Source of the DNA: Candidatus Eisenbergiella merdavium
GTDB taxonomy: Bacteria; Bacillota; Clostridia; Lachnospirales; Lachnospiraceae
Length of the DNA stretch: 64,000 bases
Assembly (NCBI GenBank): GCA_019119595.1
Contig: DWWS01000021.1
Span: 177,338-241,337 of the forward strand
Reading direction: 5' to 3'
The position numbers were made by a program, and so were the translations under genes. Shown here piece after piece: positions 26,273-35,271 of this stretch. The notes below the pieces were generated by a model, which was not told the origin of the DNA, made no database searches, and saw nothing but the letters and a program-made list of their open reading frames with translations. How positions within the stretch are numbered: the stretch's first letter is position 1; each line of letters starts with the position of its first letter.

Positions 26273-27346
26273 ATGTCAAAAAGAATCGTTCTTACCGGCG
26301 GCGGAACCGCCGGACATATAACGCCGAACATCGCCCTCCTGCCGTCGCTTCGGCAGCTCGGCTATGAGGTTTCTTATATCGGCTCCTACGAAGGAATGGA
26401 GAAAAAGCTGATCGGAGATTACGATATCCCCTACTACGGAATCGCAACCGGAAAATTCCGCCGCTATTTTGATCTGAAAAATTTTACGGATCCCTTCCGG
26501 GTTTTAAAGGGCTATGCGCAGTCCCGCCGCATCTTAAAGGAGCTTCGTCCCGACGTGGTTTTTTCCAAGGGAGGCTTTGTGGCCGTTCCCGTCGTACGGG
26601 CGGCTGCTTCTTTGAAAATCCCCTGTGTCATTCACGAATCCGATATGACTCCGGGGCTTGCGAACCGGCTGTGTATTCCGGTCGCCAAAAAGGTCTGCTG
26701 TAATTTTCCTGAAACCATGCAGGGGCTTCCCGCAAGCAAAGCCGTTCTGACCGGTTCTCCCATCCGTGAGGAGCTTATGAAGGGAAGCAGGGAGGCCGGA
26801 CTGAACCTGTGTCATTTCACCGCCAATAAGCCGGTTCTGATGGTGATCGGCGGCTCTCTTGGCGCTTCCAGCATCAACCAGACCGTCAGGGAGGCTCTGC
26901 CTGAGCTGCTTAAGGATTTTCAGGTTGTACATCTGTGCGGAAATGATAAGATTGATAATCTTCTTCTGAATACACCCGGCTACGTTCAGTTTGAATATCT
27001 GAAGGCCGAGCTGAAGGATGTGTTCTCCATGGCGGATGTTGTGGTTTCCCGTGCAGGCGCCAACGCCATCTGCGAGCTTCTGGCGCTGAAAAAGCCCAAC
27101 CTGTTGATCCCTCTTTCCGCGGGAAGCCGGGGAGATCAGATTCTGAACGCCCGCTCCTTCGAATCCCAGGGCTTCAGCATGGTGATCGATGAGGATTATC
27201 TGAGTCCCACCCTTCTGGTAGAAAAGGTTCAGGAGCTCTACTTCAACAGGCAGAGCTTCGTTCAGGCCATAAACACCAGCCAGCAGATGAACGCGACAAG
27301 GACCATCTCAGAGCTTCTTGACGAAATCGCTGACGGGCAGGCATAA
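26273..27346 (+). CDS. murG: MurG, UDP-GlcNAc:lipid I N-acetylglucosaminyltransferase
   Basis: A 357-residue GT28 enzyme that makes lipid II at the inner face of the membrane. Signatures are RIVLTGGGTAGHITPNIALL (lipid I loop), FSKGGFVAVPVVRAA, CVIHESDMTPGLANRLC and a C-terminal UDP-GlcNAc-binding SRAGANAICELLALKKPNLL with SAGSRGDQILNA. The length is normal. It is away from a dcw cluster, next to a TSCPD gene. The HESDMTPGLAN form is usual for many Firmicutes, and a second copy elsewhere cannot be excluded. Confidence 0.94.
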   Translation: MSKRIVLTGGGTAGHITPNIALLPSLRQLGYEVSYIGSYEGMEKKLIGDYDIPYYGIATGKFRRYFDLKNFTDPFRVLKGYAQSRRILKELRPDVVFSKGGFVAVPVVRAAASLKIPCVIHESDMTPGLANRLCIPVAKKVCCNFPETMQGLPASKAVLTGSPIREELMKGSREAGLNLCHFTANKPVLMVIGGSLGASSINQTVREALPELLKDFQVVHLCGNDKIDNLLLNTPGYVQFEYLKAELKDVFSMADVVVSRAGANAICELLALKKPNLLIPLSAGSRGDQILNARSFESQGFSMVIDEDYLSPTLLVEKVQELYFNRQSFVQAINTSQQMNATRTISELLDEIADGQA

Positions 27347-27369
27347 GGCCGCGTATTGGAAACGCCGCT

Positions 27370-27780
27370 TTATCCGCAGATCGTATCCCTGATTTCAGCC
27401 AGCTCTTCCGCGGAGGGCTCTCCGGGCGTCCATGCCACGATTCTGCTTCCGTCGTCATAGCGAGGAATCAGATGGATATGAAAATGCCGCACGGTCTGCC
27501 CTGCGGACTCTCCGTTGTTCTGCACCAGATTCATTCCGCTGCAGCCCAGCCTTTCCTTCATGAGGGCCCCCATTTTTTTCGCGATCTTCAGCATCTGCTC
27601 ACAATTCTGATCCGGAAGCTCAAACAGATCCGCGTAATGATCCTTGGGCAGGATCAGCGCGTGCCCTCTTGTGGCCGGGCCCAGATCCAGAATCACCCGA
27701 TATCCCTCATCCTCATACAGCGTGTTTGACGGAATCTCTCCGTTTGCGATTTTACAGAAAATACATTCTTCGTTTCTCAT
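27370..27780 (-). CDS. HIT-family nucleotide hydrolase/transferase
   Basis: A 136-residue histidine-triad protein: NEECIFCKIANGEIPSNTLYED at the N-terminus and the triad QTVRHFHIHLIPRY (HxHxH) near residue 100. Such proteins hydrolyse AMP-lysine or related nucleotide phosphoramidates in the cytosol. ATG 27780 follows GGAGG; the frame extends upstream to 27876 but without an SD. It follows the rhomboid gene by 52 bases on the same strand. Confidence 0.93.
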   Translation of the reverse strand: MRNEECIFCKIANGEIPSNTLYEDEGYRVILDLGPATRGHALILPKDHYADLFELPDQNCEQMLKIAKKMGALMKERLGCSGMNLVQNNGESAGQTVRHFHIHLIPRYDDGSRIVAWTPGEPSAEELAEIRDTICG

Positions 27781-27832
27781 TTTTCCTCCATTCTTCTGCC
27801 GCTCTGGCAGCAATGACCGTCGGTGCCCCTGC

Positions 27833-28465
27833 TCAGTCCGAACGCCGGAGCCGGTCACCGGGGAGCCTTCCAACATGGCACAGGAGAAAAGCTGCGAGGA
27901 ATCCGCTCAGCAGTCCTCCGAGATGCGCCGCATTATTCACTCTCACGCTCTGAAAGCCTGAATACAGAGAAAGAACGACCATCAGGGCCATCCGCTGCAT
28001 GGAAATGGCCGCCGCCATTCCCTTTCTCGCAACCACCAGGTAAAGCAACCCGCCTGTCAGGCCGAAAACAGCGCCGCTTGCCCCAACAGACTCATAGAAG
28101 CTCCCCGTGGTAAGCTCGTAGACCGCGGAAAGAAGATTTCCGCATATTCCGGAAAGGAAAAAAAGGATCAGATAACGCACCTTCCCGACCGTCTTTTCCA
28201 CAATCTCTCCCCCGAAATACAGGAGGATCAGATTATTCGCCAAATGGCTGATATCCGCATGCAGAAACATTGAAGTTACCAGACGGTAATACTCTCCGTT
28301 CCGGATCAGATACAGGACGCTGAACGCCCCTTTTGCATAAAGAAAATTTCCCCAAATCTGGCAGGCGAGAAACACAAGTACATTCGCCGCCGTCAGAATC
28401 GCGCTGCACCAGGGTATCTTGTCCAGATTCCGCTTCATTTCCCAACCAGACTGCTGTATCCGCAT
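27833..28465 (-). CDS. rhomboid-family intramembrane serine protease
   Basis: A 210-residue membrane protein with six hydrophobic segments. It has the rhomboid HADISHLANNLILLYFGGEIVE segment in helix 2, the active-site serine in SVGASGAVFGLTGG and the catalytic His in NNAAHLGGLLSGFLAAF. It cleaves substrates within the membrane; targets are unknown. GGGGG lies close to ATG 28465, and a later ATG at 28438 (MKRNLDK) is also possible. Confidence 0.92.
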   Translation of the reverse strand: MRIQQSGWEMKRNLDKIPWCSAILTAANVLVFLACQIWGNFLYAKGAFSVLYLIRNGEYYRLVTSMFLHADISHLANNLILLYFGGEIVEKTVGKVRYLILFFLSGICGNLLSAVYELTTGSFYESVGASGAVFGLTGGLLYLVVARKGMAAAISMQRMALMVVLSLYSGFQSVRVNNAAHLGGLLSGFLAAFLLCHVGRLPGDRLRRSD

Positions 28466-28508
28466 ATTCCCCCCGTCCTGTTCGGTAACTCTCCCCTCGA
28501 TTATTTAA

Positions 28509-28537
28509 AGGTTATCACTTCCCCTCTTTCTTGTCAA
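28509..28537 (-). promoter_or_regulatory. candidate promoter of the rhomboid-HIT genes
   Basis: Minus-strand TTGACA (28537-28532), 17 bases, then TAACCT (28514-28509), a good -35 with a weak -10. Confidence 0.45.
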
Positions 28538-28566
28538 TTCTGCTTGTCTCCGGCCTTTTATTTTCT

Positions 28567-30099
28567 TTATTCCTCATATTTCATCCGTACGTTTCCGAAG
28601 CACAGCTCATCCCCGTCCTCCAGCACCGCCACTTCCTCCTGTTCCAGCCGTAGTCCGTTGACAAATGTGCCGTTGGTAGAATTCAGATCGATCAGCGCGG
28701 TCTTTCCCTTCTGTTCCACAAATCTGGCATGAATCCGGCTCACCGAAGCATCTGATAAGAGAATCTGCGCTCTGCTCTTTTGCTTTCCCACAAGAACGGG
28801 CAGCCGCTCCAGCGAATACTCCGTTTTTCTCCCATCCTGCTCATCCGGCATTCCCGTCAGCCTGGGCCTTCTGTATTCCGGATCAGGGCAGACGCTTTCT
28901 GTTCCGCTCCGGCTCAGGTATACCGTCGGCCCTTCCAGCTCTTCTCCGCCCGGAGGCGCATATTCCTCCCAGAACACATCGTTGCTTTCAGGCAGCTCTT
29001 CTTCCGGCTCCTCTTCCTCGGCCTCGTCAGGCCCTTCTGCAGTCGCCCTCCACAGACATATCAAAAGGAACAGCCCATCAGCGGCAAGAAGAACGAAGCC
29101 CGCGATCTTCTTCCCTCCCTCCGGCCTCAGATACCAGATACCTATGCAGATCAGCAGGAAAAGAACCGCTGTCACGACAAGAAGCGCTATGGCCCCTGAC
29201 CGTTTCCTCTCCCGGCTTTCCCTGTCTTTCCCCTTCCTGTCTTTGTCCTTCCTCTTTCTGTTTTTCTGTTCTTTATTTTTCTGTTCTCCGCTTTGCCGCC
29301 TTCCGTTTTCCGGCTCACCGCCTTTTTGCCATCCGTCTTCCCTCTTTTCCAGCTCCCATTCTTCGTCGCTATACGCCCCATACTCATAGGGTCCTTCCTC
29401 CTCATAGAAGCATGGCACAGCTCTCCCTGTTCCGTACCTTCCCTGATAATCGTACTTTATTCCCTGATATTTGGTGTTCTGATATTCTACTCCCCAGATT
29501 TCTGACTTACCCGCGCCTGCCCGGGCTTCACCCTGCTCTTTTTCCTCCCGCATGCCCTTTTCCAGAAAGGTGCGGAAGCTTCCCACCATAAAGCTCTCCG
29601 CCTTGGACATTTTGTAAAACTGATAAGCGGCGCTCACCGCCATTTCCTCCCTGTGGTCCACATGCTCCAGAAAAAATTCAGCCAGCGGCAGATAGCGGGT
29701 TCCCATTTTGTTTTCTTCCAGAAAAGGATAATACAGGAAGAAAAGCTGCTCTGTTTCCAGATCCATATAGATATATTCCGGCTCCAGGATCAGGAAACGC
29801 TCCTCCAGCAGATATTCCGACATGGAATCCAGTACCTGAGCCAGATTATCAATGATCCCCCTGATCTCCTTCATTCCGATCCTTGCAGACAGATAGAGCT
29901 GCTCCAGGGATTGTCTGGAGCTGATATCATAATAGAGACAGGCCCTGCCCTCCATGTATCTTTCGCTGCTCACAAGCAGCCCCGGAATCCGGTTTCTCAG
30001 AATCATGCGATACTGATAATGTCCCGCAAGCTCCTCCGGAATATCCTCCATGACCAGATAGCTGTGGCTCAGCTCCCGTTTATACAAAGGCTTCTTCAT
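28567..30099 (-). CDS. DUF6382-FHA domain membrane protein of the Tad locus
   Basis: A 510-residue protein. Residues 1-180 match the DUF6382-type N-terminal domain seen with FHA proteins (YLVMEDIPEELAGHYQYRM onwards). A highly charged Lys/Arg/Glu/Gly linker follows, then two adjacent membrane helices (IALLVVTAVLFLLICIGIWYL and IAGFVLLAADGLFLLICLW). The C-terminal FHA domain has LLSDASVSRIHARF, IDLNSTNGTFVNG and GDELCFGNVRM, which bind phosphothreonine. It ends the Tad operon and may link pilus assembly to Ser/Thr kinase signalling (inference). AAAGGA precedes ATG 30099. Confidence 0.87.
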   Translation of the reverse strand: MKKPLYKRELSHSYLVMEDIPEELAGHYQYRMILRNRIPGLLVSSERYMEGRACLYYDISSRQSLEQLYLSARIGMKEIRGIIDNLAQVLDSMSEYLLEERFLILEPEYIYMDLETEQLFFLYYPFLEENKMGTRYLPLAEFFLEHVDHREEMAVSAAYQFYKMSKAESFMVGSFRTFLEKGMREEKEQGEARAGAGKSEIWGVEYQNTKYQGIKYDYQGRYGTGRAVPCFYEEEGPYEYGAYSDEEWELEKREDGWQKGGEPENGRRQSGEQKNKEQKNRKRKDKDRKGKDRESRERKRSGAIALLVVTAVLFLLICIGIWYLRPEGGKKIAGFVLLAADGLFLLICLWRATAEGPDEAEEEEPEEELPESNDVFWEEYAPPGGEELEGPTVYLSRSGTESVCPDPEYRRPRLTGMPDEQDGRKTEYSLERLPVLVGKQKSRAQILLSDASVSRIHARFVEQKGKTALIDLNSTNGTFVNGLRLEQEEVAVLEDGDELCFGNVRMKYEE

Positions 30100-30122
30100 A
30101 TCTCTTTTCCTTTCCGCGGCTT

Positions 30123-30635
30123 TCAGCCGCCCTCCCCGATTCCGGCAAGCTTTCTTATGCCCCGGATGAAGGCGGGCGCGTCTCTGACAAGAGCTTTCTT
30201 CTCGGCTTCAACCGAAAGCGTTCCCACCTCCGCCGGAAGGATGGAAAGTCCAGGCACAGGCCATGCCGCCGTCAGCGCTACCGTTACTCCGGATGCGGAA
30301 GCCGTAATCTCCTTCTGTGTCTCCGGCAGGCGGATCAACGCTTCCGCAAGCAGCTTCTCCAGTTCCTCTCCCGCCTTCTCCTCTCTGGCATAATCCGCTC
30401 CCTCCATGAGGCTGGCCCGGAAAGCTGCAATATACGCCGCCTGATTCAGGAAACAGACCGTATATATGTAAAGGGATAAAATAAGCAGAAACGCCGTCAG
30501 AATCACAGCAATCGGCATGATGAAGCAGGCCTCCAGCGTCATATAAGCGGCTCTGTATTCTTTCCCGTGTGGCAGCGTCATTCCTTCTTCGTTCATTTTT
30601 TCTCTGATCCCTCTTTCCTTCATCTTTACCTTCAT
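30123..30635 (-). CDS. TadE-like pseudopilin/membrane protein
   Basis: A 170-residue protein. A charged N-terminus is followed by the pseudopilin-like YRAAYMTLEACFIMPIAVILTAFLLILSLYIY, where TLEA/TVEA before a hydrophobic helix is typical of TadE/TadF. The remaining ~110 residues are predicted extracellular. Start 30635 is chosen for GGAGG five bases upstream; an in-frame ATG lies 12 bases earlier. It follows the prepilin peptidase gene by 46 bases, in the Tad operon. Confidence 0.82.
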   Translation of the reverse strand: MKVKMKERGIREKMNEEGMTLPHGKEYRAAYMTLEACFIMPIAVILTAFLLILSLYIYTVCFLNQAAYIAAFRASLMEGADYAREEKAGEELEKLLAEALIRLPETQKEITASASGVTVALTAAWPVPGLSILPAEVGTLSVEAEKKALVRDAPAFIRGIRKLAGIGEGG

Positions 30636-30681
30636 CTTTACCTCCATGCTTTCCGACAGGATCTCTCCGCCAGCCTGCTAT

Positions 30682-31131
30682 TTATCCACCATTCACCCCC
30701 ACAAAGCCTTCCGTTATCCACAGGATCAGTACGGCGGCAAGGAAAAACGGTGCAAATGGGATCTTTGTATTCTTATTTCCCTTTCGCGCAAGAAGCAGTC
30801 CAACCGCCGCCAAAAAGGTGAGAAAGCAGGCTGCAAGCACTTCCGCCGTACATCTTTCCCATTGCTGCAGGAAACCGGCCGGAATCACCATCAGGCCGTC
30901 CGCCCATCCAAGCTTCTCCTGCGAAAGGCGGCTGTAAAGCAGCATCACCGCTCCAGGAGCCGCCCCTGCAATAACCGTCTGCCAGGCAGTCCGTTCGGCA
31001 AGCAGCATAACCATCGCATACAGTCCTCCGATCCCGATTCCCAGCCGTAAAAGCCAGACCGGAATACGCCTGTACCTGCAGTCATAGCAGGAGCAAAGTC
31101 CAAGATAACCGCATAAAATAATATTTTCCAT
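30682..31131 (-). CDS. A24-family prepilin peptidase (TadV/CpaA)
   Basis: A 149-residue polytopic membrane protease that would process the Flp pilin and TadE-like proteins. The two expected catalytic aspartates are in SCYDCRYRRIP (cytosolic end of the first helix) and LGWADGLMVIPAGF, where GWADG replaces the more common GxGD. GGAGG is five bases before ATG 31131; the frame continues to 31143. It lies between two TadE-like genes. Confidence 0.88.
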   Translation of the reverse strand: MENIILCGYLGLCSCYDCRYRRIPVWLLRLGIGIGGLYAMVMLLAERTAWQTVIAGAAPGAVMLLYSRLSQEKLGWADGLMVIPAGFLQQWERCTAEVLAACFLTFLAAVGLLLARKGNKNTKIPFAPFFLAAVLILWITEGFVGVNGG

Positions 31132-31176
31132 CATTACCTCCATGCCGAAGCGTTTTATGCCGGAGCATTTTTCTGT

Positions 31177-31854
31177 TCAGGCGCAGCAGCGGCTGCAGGG
31201 CGATCTTCCCCCTGCCTCGGAAAGCGGAACACAGCGTACGGTACGCTTCAGGCCGCTGCACTCGATGGTGTTGTGATACCTGTCCCCTTCGTTTGTAACA
31301 TACACGATTCCGCTTCCGTCTCCGCCGCATTTTTCGCAGGGGCTGTATCTGCCTCCGGAGGCGTTGCGCAGCCCTTCCACCTCATCCCTTCCGGCCAGCG
31401 TAATAGAAAGCGTCAAATACGTACAGCTTCTCGCCATGTGATAGGCGCTTCCGCTGTCCGTAATATAGACATAGATTTCCTCCCTGTCTTCTCCTTCCGC
31501 CCTGTTTTCCACATCATAGCCTGTCCATGCCCGCATATAGCAGCAGCTCACGATCATCGTTCCCGGATATCCGATGACTGGCACCACCGGGGTGACCCTT
31601 TCCGGATAGATCAGTTGTACCATATCGTCCTGTATCAGCCCGCTGTCTCCCGCCACATAAGCCAGCATGGAGAGCTGTCTTCCCTGCTGATGAAGCCGCT
31701 CAAGGTTGGAAAGAAACGTATGAAAAAACAAAAGCATGGACAAAACATTAACCATCAAAAATAAAAACAGCGGAACCGCAAGAGAGGCCTCAACGGTCAT
31801 GGATGCCTCCGCCCAGCTTCTGCCGGAAGCAGGCCGGGACACCCTCTTTGCCAT
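31177..31854 (-). CDS. TadE-like membrane protein with two Cys/His modules
   Basis: About 225 residues from ATG 31854. The TadE mark is SMTVEASLAVPLFLFLMVNVLSMLLFF. The outer part carries two related modules: VYITDSGSAYHMARSCTYL...YSPCEKCG and VYVTNEGDRYHNTIECSGL...RSPCSRCC. Each has the Y-H-x(4)-C then P-C-x-x-C pattern of a likely metal site or disulfide cluster. This is uncommon for pilus-assembly pseudopilins. The start is uncertain: ATG 31800 (MTVEAS) has a perfect GGAGG, and the open frame extends to 31992. Confidence 0.8.
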   Translation of the reverse strand: MAKRVSRPASGRSWAEASMTVEASLAVPLFLFLMVNVLSMLLFFHTFLSNLERLHQQGRQLSMLAYVAGDSGLIQDDMVQLIYPERVTPVVPVIGYPGTMIVSCCYMRAWTGYDVENRAEGEDREEIYVYITDSGSAYHMARSCTYLTLSITLAGRDEVEGLRNASGGRYSPCEKCGGDGSGIVYVTNEGDRYHNTIECSGLKRTVRCVPLSEAGGRSPCSRCCA

Positions 31855-32066
31855 CGGCTTCTGGGGAGAAAAGAACTCATGATATGTGAATCTGATGTGA
31901 GAAATAAGCGTTCGGAAAATCATGGCATATTTCATAAAGCATGGTTGACAGTTACGATAATTACAATGGTTCTTCGACAGCAAAAAGGGCATCCCGGCTC
32001 ACTTCCTTTCCATTCGTTTTTCCGTTTTCTTCTTCTTTTTCCAACGCGAGGGCAGATGATTCGTGC

Positions 32067-33503
32067 CTATTCATATTGATAAGCACGCGTGATCTGGACA
32101 CTGCGGCCATAGCCGCTTTCCACCGAGGCCTGCGCTGTTATCGCATCCACGCAGCCATCCATCCGGAAGCCTTCATTTCCGGGAGTCATCCGGATATCCG
32201 CTTCCATCACATCCATCAGCCGTCTCAGCGTCGTTTCCTCGGACTGCAGATACAGAAACGCTCCGAGATAGTCCTCATAGCTCATCCCGCTCTGTCCTTT
32301 CGTATATTCCGACAGATGCCCCCGGAAGGTGAGAAGCTGGCTGTACGGCGTATTCCAGCTTTCCGCTGTTTTTACCAGAGGAACCTTCTCCCCGTCAAAC
32401 AGGATACGAAGGTCCTGCACGCTCTCCGCATAAGCCCAGGCAAACAGGATCAGCGCGGTGACGGGCTCCGTCAGCTCCGGCAGTCCCAGAACGGAGCTGA
32501 TCAGGAGTGCCGTTTTACCTGCCTGCTCCCGTTTTCCGCTGTCTCCGAACAGGTACGCCACATTGGCTGCCTCTCTCACAAGAAGAATCTTATTGGCCGC
32601 CGCCCGCAGATTATCCAGATCGTTCCCCGCTCCTTCCAGAATGTATTCCACCTGATAGGAGAAGGCTGCATATTCCTTTTCCTTACCATAAAAACCGCAC
32701 TTTTCCATGATGTATTTCTGAAAGAGGCAGTTCCCGGATATTCCGGAGGGCTTCGTTTTTCCCTCCGGCAGCCCGGTTCCCTGAAGCAGGCTGTCCCGAT
32801 GGGAAAGAAGCGTCTGCACAGGTATCGACGTTCTGGACAGCTCTCCCGGCCGGCTTGAGGCAAGTCCCAAAATCCCCTCTCCTCTCGCCTGATTTACCAC
32901 ATCCGAGGGAAGCTCCACATTCTGTCCCTCCCAGTCCTCGTCCTCTTCCTGCTGCTTCTGCAGAATTTTATCCTTTACCTGCTGTTCCGTTTCCGTTCTG
33001 CGCTGCTCCACGTCGCTGTCCAGATATCCCCTTCGCTCCAGAACCTCTGCGTTTACTGCGGACTGGTTCAGATAGCTCAGCCCCCAACGGTCCTTGATAT
33101 AATCCACCGCCTGACGCTTCAGTACCGCGCCTCCGTCGTCCGAAGCCACCGCCGCCTTAAGAAGCGCTACCTCTCCCGCGTTCAGTGCCGTCAGATCCTT
33201 TCCTACCGGGATCTCAAACACCTCATAGGGCTGAAAATTCAGGTTCATATAGCCTCTGATATGCTCCTCCACATTGGCAAAGGATGGGGACGAGCCGTAA
33301 GACGTATCAATAAAAAACAGATCATACTGCTCCAAAAGCTCCCTGTGATATTCCGCCAGCGCAGAGTCCATCGCCATATCCATCACACATTCCGTCTGAG
33401 CGCGTATGGTATGAAGCCGCACACCCTCCGCCACAGTCAGAAAAAGGGACAGCAGAACTCCCGTCACCAGCGACAGGTAAACCGTAATATAACCGTCTCT
33501 CAC
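32067..33503 (-). CDS. DUF5702 protein of the Tad locus (TadG-like)
   Basis: A 478-residue protein. An N-terminal helix, DGYITVYLSLVTGVLLSLFLTVAEGVR, is followed by a large outer region (MDSALAEYHRELLEQYDLFFIDTSYG is characteristic). It fits DUF5702 proteins found with Firmicutes Tad pili and probably plays the TadG-like minor component role. The start is GTG 33503, six bases after GGAGGG; the ATG frame at 33554 overlaps the pilin gene and lacks an SD. It follows the pilin gene directly. Confidence 0.85.
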   Translation of the reverse strand: MRDGYITVYLSLVTGVLLSLFLTVAEGVRLHTIRAQTECVMDMAMDSALAEYHRELLEQYDLFFIDTSYGSSPSFANVEEHIRGYMNLNFQPYEVFEIPVGKDLTALNAGEVALLKAAVASDDGGAVLKRQAVDYIKDRWGLSYLNQSAVNAEVLERRGYLDSDVEQRRTETEQQVKDKILQKQQEEDEDWEGQNVELPSDVVNQARGEGILGLASSRPGELSRTSIPVQTLLSHRDSLLQGTGLPEGKTKPSGISGNCLFQKYIMEKCGFYGKEKEYAAFSYQVEYILEGAGNDLDNLRAAANKILLVREAANVAYLFGDSGKREQAGKTALLISSVLGLPELTEPVTALILFAWAYAESVQDLRILFDGEKVPLVKTAESWNTPYSQLLTFRGHLSEYTKGQSGMSYEDYLGAFLYLQSEETTLRRLMDVMEADIRMTPGNEGFRMDGCVDAITAQASVESGYGRSVQITRAYQYE

Positions 33504-33519
33504 GCCCGTCCCTCCCTTC

Positions 33520-33732
33520 TCAGATGGTTCCGGCCTGCTTGGTGATCTTATCAAAAATACTCTCCACCAAATCCGTGATCTGGCTCTTGAAAATGATGAC
33601 CAGGCCGATCAGCACCAGGATGATCAGGATCACCTCCACCGTGCCCATGCCTTCCTCGTCATTCAGAATGCTTCCGATCCGTCTTTGCAGTCCCATAGCC
33701 ATCCTCGTCATTTTTGCATACATTTTTTTCAT
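33520..33732 (-). CDS. flp: Flp/Fap-type major pilin
   Basis: A 70-residue type IVb pilin precursor. Residues 1-27 are a basic leader ending in DEEGMG. The processed helix would start TVEVILIILVLIGLVIIFKSQI, with the glutamate needed for assembly at its fifth position or near it. The prepilin peptidase at 30.7-31.1 kb is the expected processing enzyme. AAGGAG precedes ATG 33732. It lies between tadC and the DUF5702 gene. Confidence 0.92.
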   Translation of the reverse strand: MKKMYAKMTRMAMGLQRRIGSILNDEEGMGTVEVILIILVLIGLVIIFKSQITDLVESIFDKITKQAGTI

Positions 33733-33765
33733 ACCTTTCTCCTTTCCGCCGGGTTTCCGGCATCC

Positions 33766-35271
33766 TTACATCCCCGCGAAGGAAAACCACGCGGGTACCA
33801 GAATCAGGATCATTACTACCGCAAGCATCATCATCATGGGAAGCAGAAGCCGGGTACCCGCCCGCTCCCCTTCCTCTCTTGCATTTCTTTTGCGCTCCTC
33901 AAAGGAATTCTCCGCCTCCTCCTGCAGCACGGACAGAAGTCCTGCAGAGCCCATTTTCAGATTCTGCACCAGAAGAGCCACACATTTTCTATACTGAGGC
34001 AGGCGGCAGCGCTGTCCAAAATGCTCATAGGCTTCTGTCTCTGTAACGCCGCTCTCCATCTCCCTGCATGCAAGCAGAAGCTCCTCATACACATATTTTC
34101 TGTCATTTCCTCTCCTTTTCTGATAATCGGCCGCCATTCGCGCAAAGGCCGCCCGCACCGGAAGCCCCGCCCCCATCAGGAGCGTAAGCTTGCTGATAAA
34201 TTCCGGGTAGGACAGCAGAAGCTGTCTCTCCCTTTTTTCCAGTCTTTTTTTCAGGTCATCATCCATAAACCGGTACTGAACGGCCCCCATTGCCATCACC
34301 AGAAGAAAGATCACCGGGCTTTCATCCGTGCGCTCCTCCGTCCAGCTCACGCTTTCTCCATCCGCCCGGTCCGGAAGCTGAAAGCCTTCCTCATATGCCG
34401 CGGCCTGTTCCTCCTTTGCAATTTCCTCAAGCAGAAGCTTCTCTCTGCGTTCCTCCTCTGTAAGCACCGGCGGGCAAACCCGGACGCTGAAGGTTTCCTC
34501 CCAGGTGTCGTCATAGCAGCTTAAAACAGCCGTAAGCTCCACAATCTGCCCTTCCTTTTCCACTGTCTCGTTGTTCACGGCTCCATCCGTCCGGATCAGG
34601 CCGTAATTTCCGCTTTTCCAGATGATCTGAAAAGGGTAGCCCTCCGCCTGGGAGGGAAGGGAAAGCGGGAGACGGATCTCATCCAGCGTTTCGTTCTCTC
34701 CGCGGATTTCCTGTTCCAGAAGAGTACGCACCCCCGGAAGCATTTCCTCCAGCTCTTCTCTCGTATATCTTCGCTCTGAGATCGTAAGCTCCACCTCCTG
34801 TTCCCAGCCCTCCGCTCCGTCCGTCTGTCCTCTCAGCCTGACCAACGCCTCTCCCTCTCCATAGGAATTCCGCTTCAGCCAGCCCTCCTCCGTCAGCCGC
34901 CGCTCCATGCCCCCTGACAGGCGGATCAGCCCGCCGAGCGCCGCTGCGGCAAAGCACACCAGCAGAAGCCCGCTCACCTTTTCCACCTGATAGCGCCGCA
35001 GTCTTTCCTCCGCCCCTGACGGATACAAAAGCCGCAGTCCCTCCTGTAATTGCTGTCCGTCAGCCTTTTCCAGGCCTGTTTTCTTCCCTCCGGCCCTTTT
35101 CCACACTCTCCTTGCGCTCCAGTCCCTTTTATGCAGCCACAGCGCGGCTTTCAGAAAAAAGCGGCTGAATGCCGGCGTATCCGGCTCAGCACGGATTTCC
35201 TCCTTCCTTGAAAGAAAAAGGAGCACGGCAAGCAAAATAAGAATTCCGGCATAAATGATTCCCATACGCAT
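33766..35271 (-). CDS. TadC-like type II secretion F protein with an inserted outer domain
   Basis: A 501-residue membrane protein. The C-terminal third is the T2SSF domain (YPEFISKLTLLMGAGLPVRAAFARMA, LMVQNLKMGSAGLLSVL-like segment, then LLLPMMMMLAVVMILILVPAWF). Between the second and third helices there are about 190 extra residues with a beta-rich pattern (IIWKSGNYGLIRTDGAV... then VELTAVLSCYDDTWEETFSVRV), resembling an atrophied bacterial Ig-like domain. GAGG precedes ATG 35271, which coincides with the end of tadB. The insert would face outside and is not standard in TadC. Confidence 0.86.
   Translation of the reverse strand: MRMGIIYAGILILLAVLLFLSRKEEIRAEPDTPAFSRFFLKAALWLHKRDWSARRVWKRAGGKKTGLEKADGQQLQEGLRLLYPSGAEERLRRYQVEKVSGLLLVCFAAAALGGLIRLSGGMERRLTEEGWLKRNSYGEGEALVRLRGQTDGAEGWEQEVELTISERRYTREELEEMLPGVRTLLEQEIRGENETLDEIRLPLSLPSQAEGYPFQIIWKSGNYGLIRTDGAVNNETVEKEGQIVELTAVLSCYDDTWEETFSVRVCPPVLTEEERREKLLLEEIAKEEQAAAYEEGFQLPDRADGESVSWTEERTDESPVIFLLVMAMGAVQYRFMDDDLKKRLEKRERQLLLSYPEFISKLTLLMGAGLPVRAAFARMAADYQKRRGNDRKYVYEELLLACREMESGVTETEAYEHFGQRCRLPQYRKCVALLVQNLKMGSAGLLSVLQEEAENSFEERKRNAREEGERAGTRLLLPMMMMLAVVMILILVPAWFSFAGM

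Noticed and set aside
31125..31176. Possible third copy of the family 2 pseudoknot leader before the prepilin peptidase gene (ACGCTTCGG near GGAGG)
   Set aside because: The SD-proximal segment is similar, but no upstream hairpin with a CCGAAGCGT-type loop exists; only two tiny UNCG-loop hairpins are present.
31866..31992. Longer N-terminus for the Cys/His TadE-like protein (ATG 31992)
   Set aside because: The extra residues are Cys/Asn/His-rich, unlike the family, and no ribosome site precedes the ATG.
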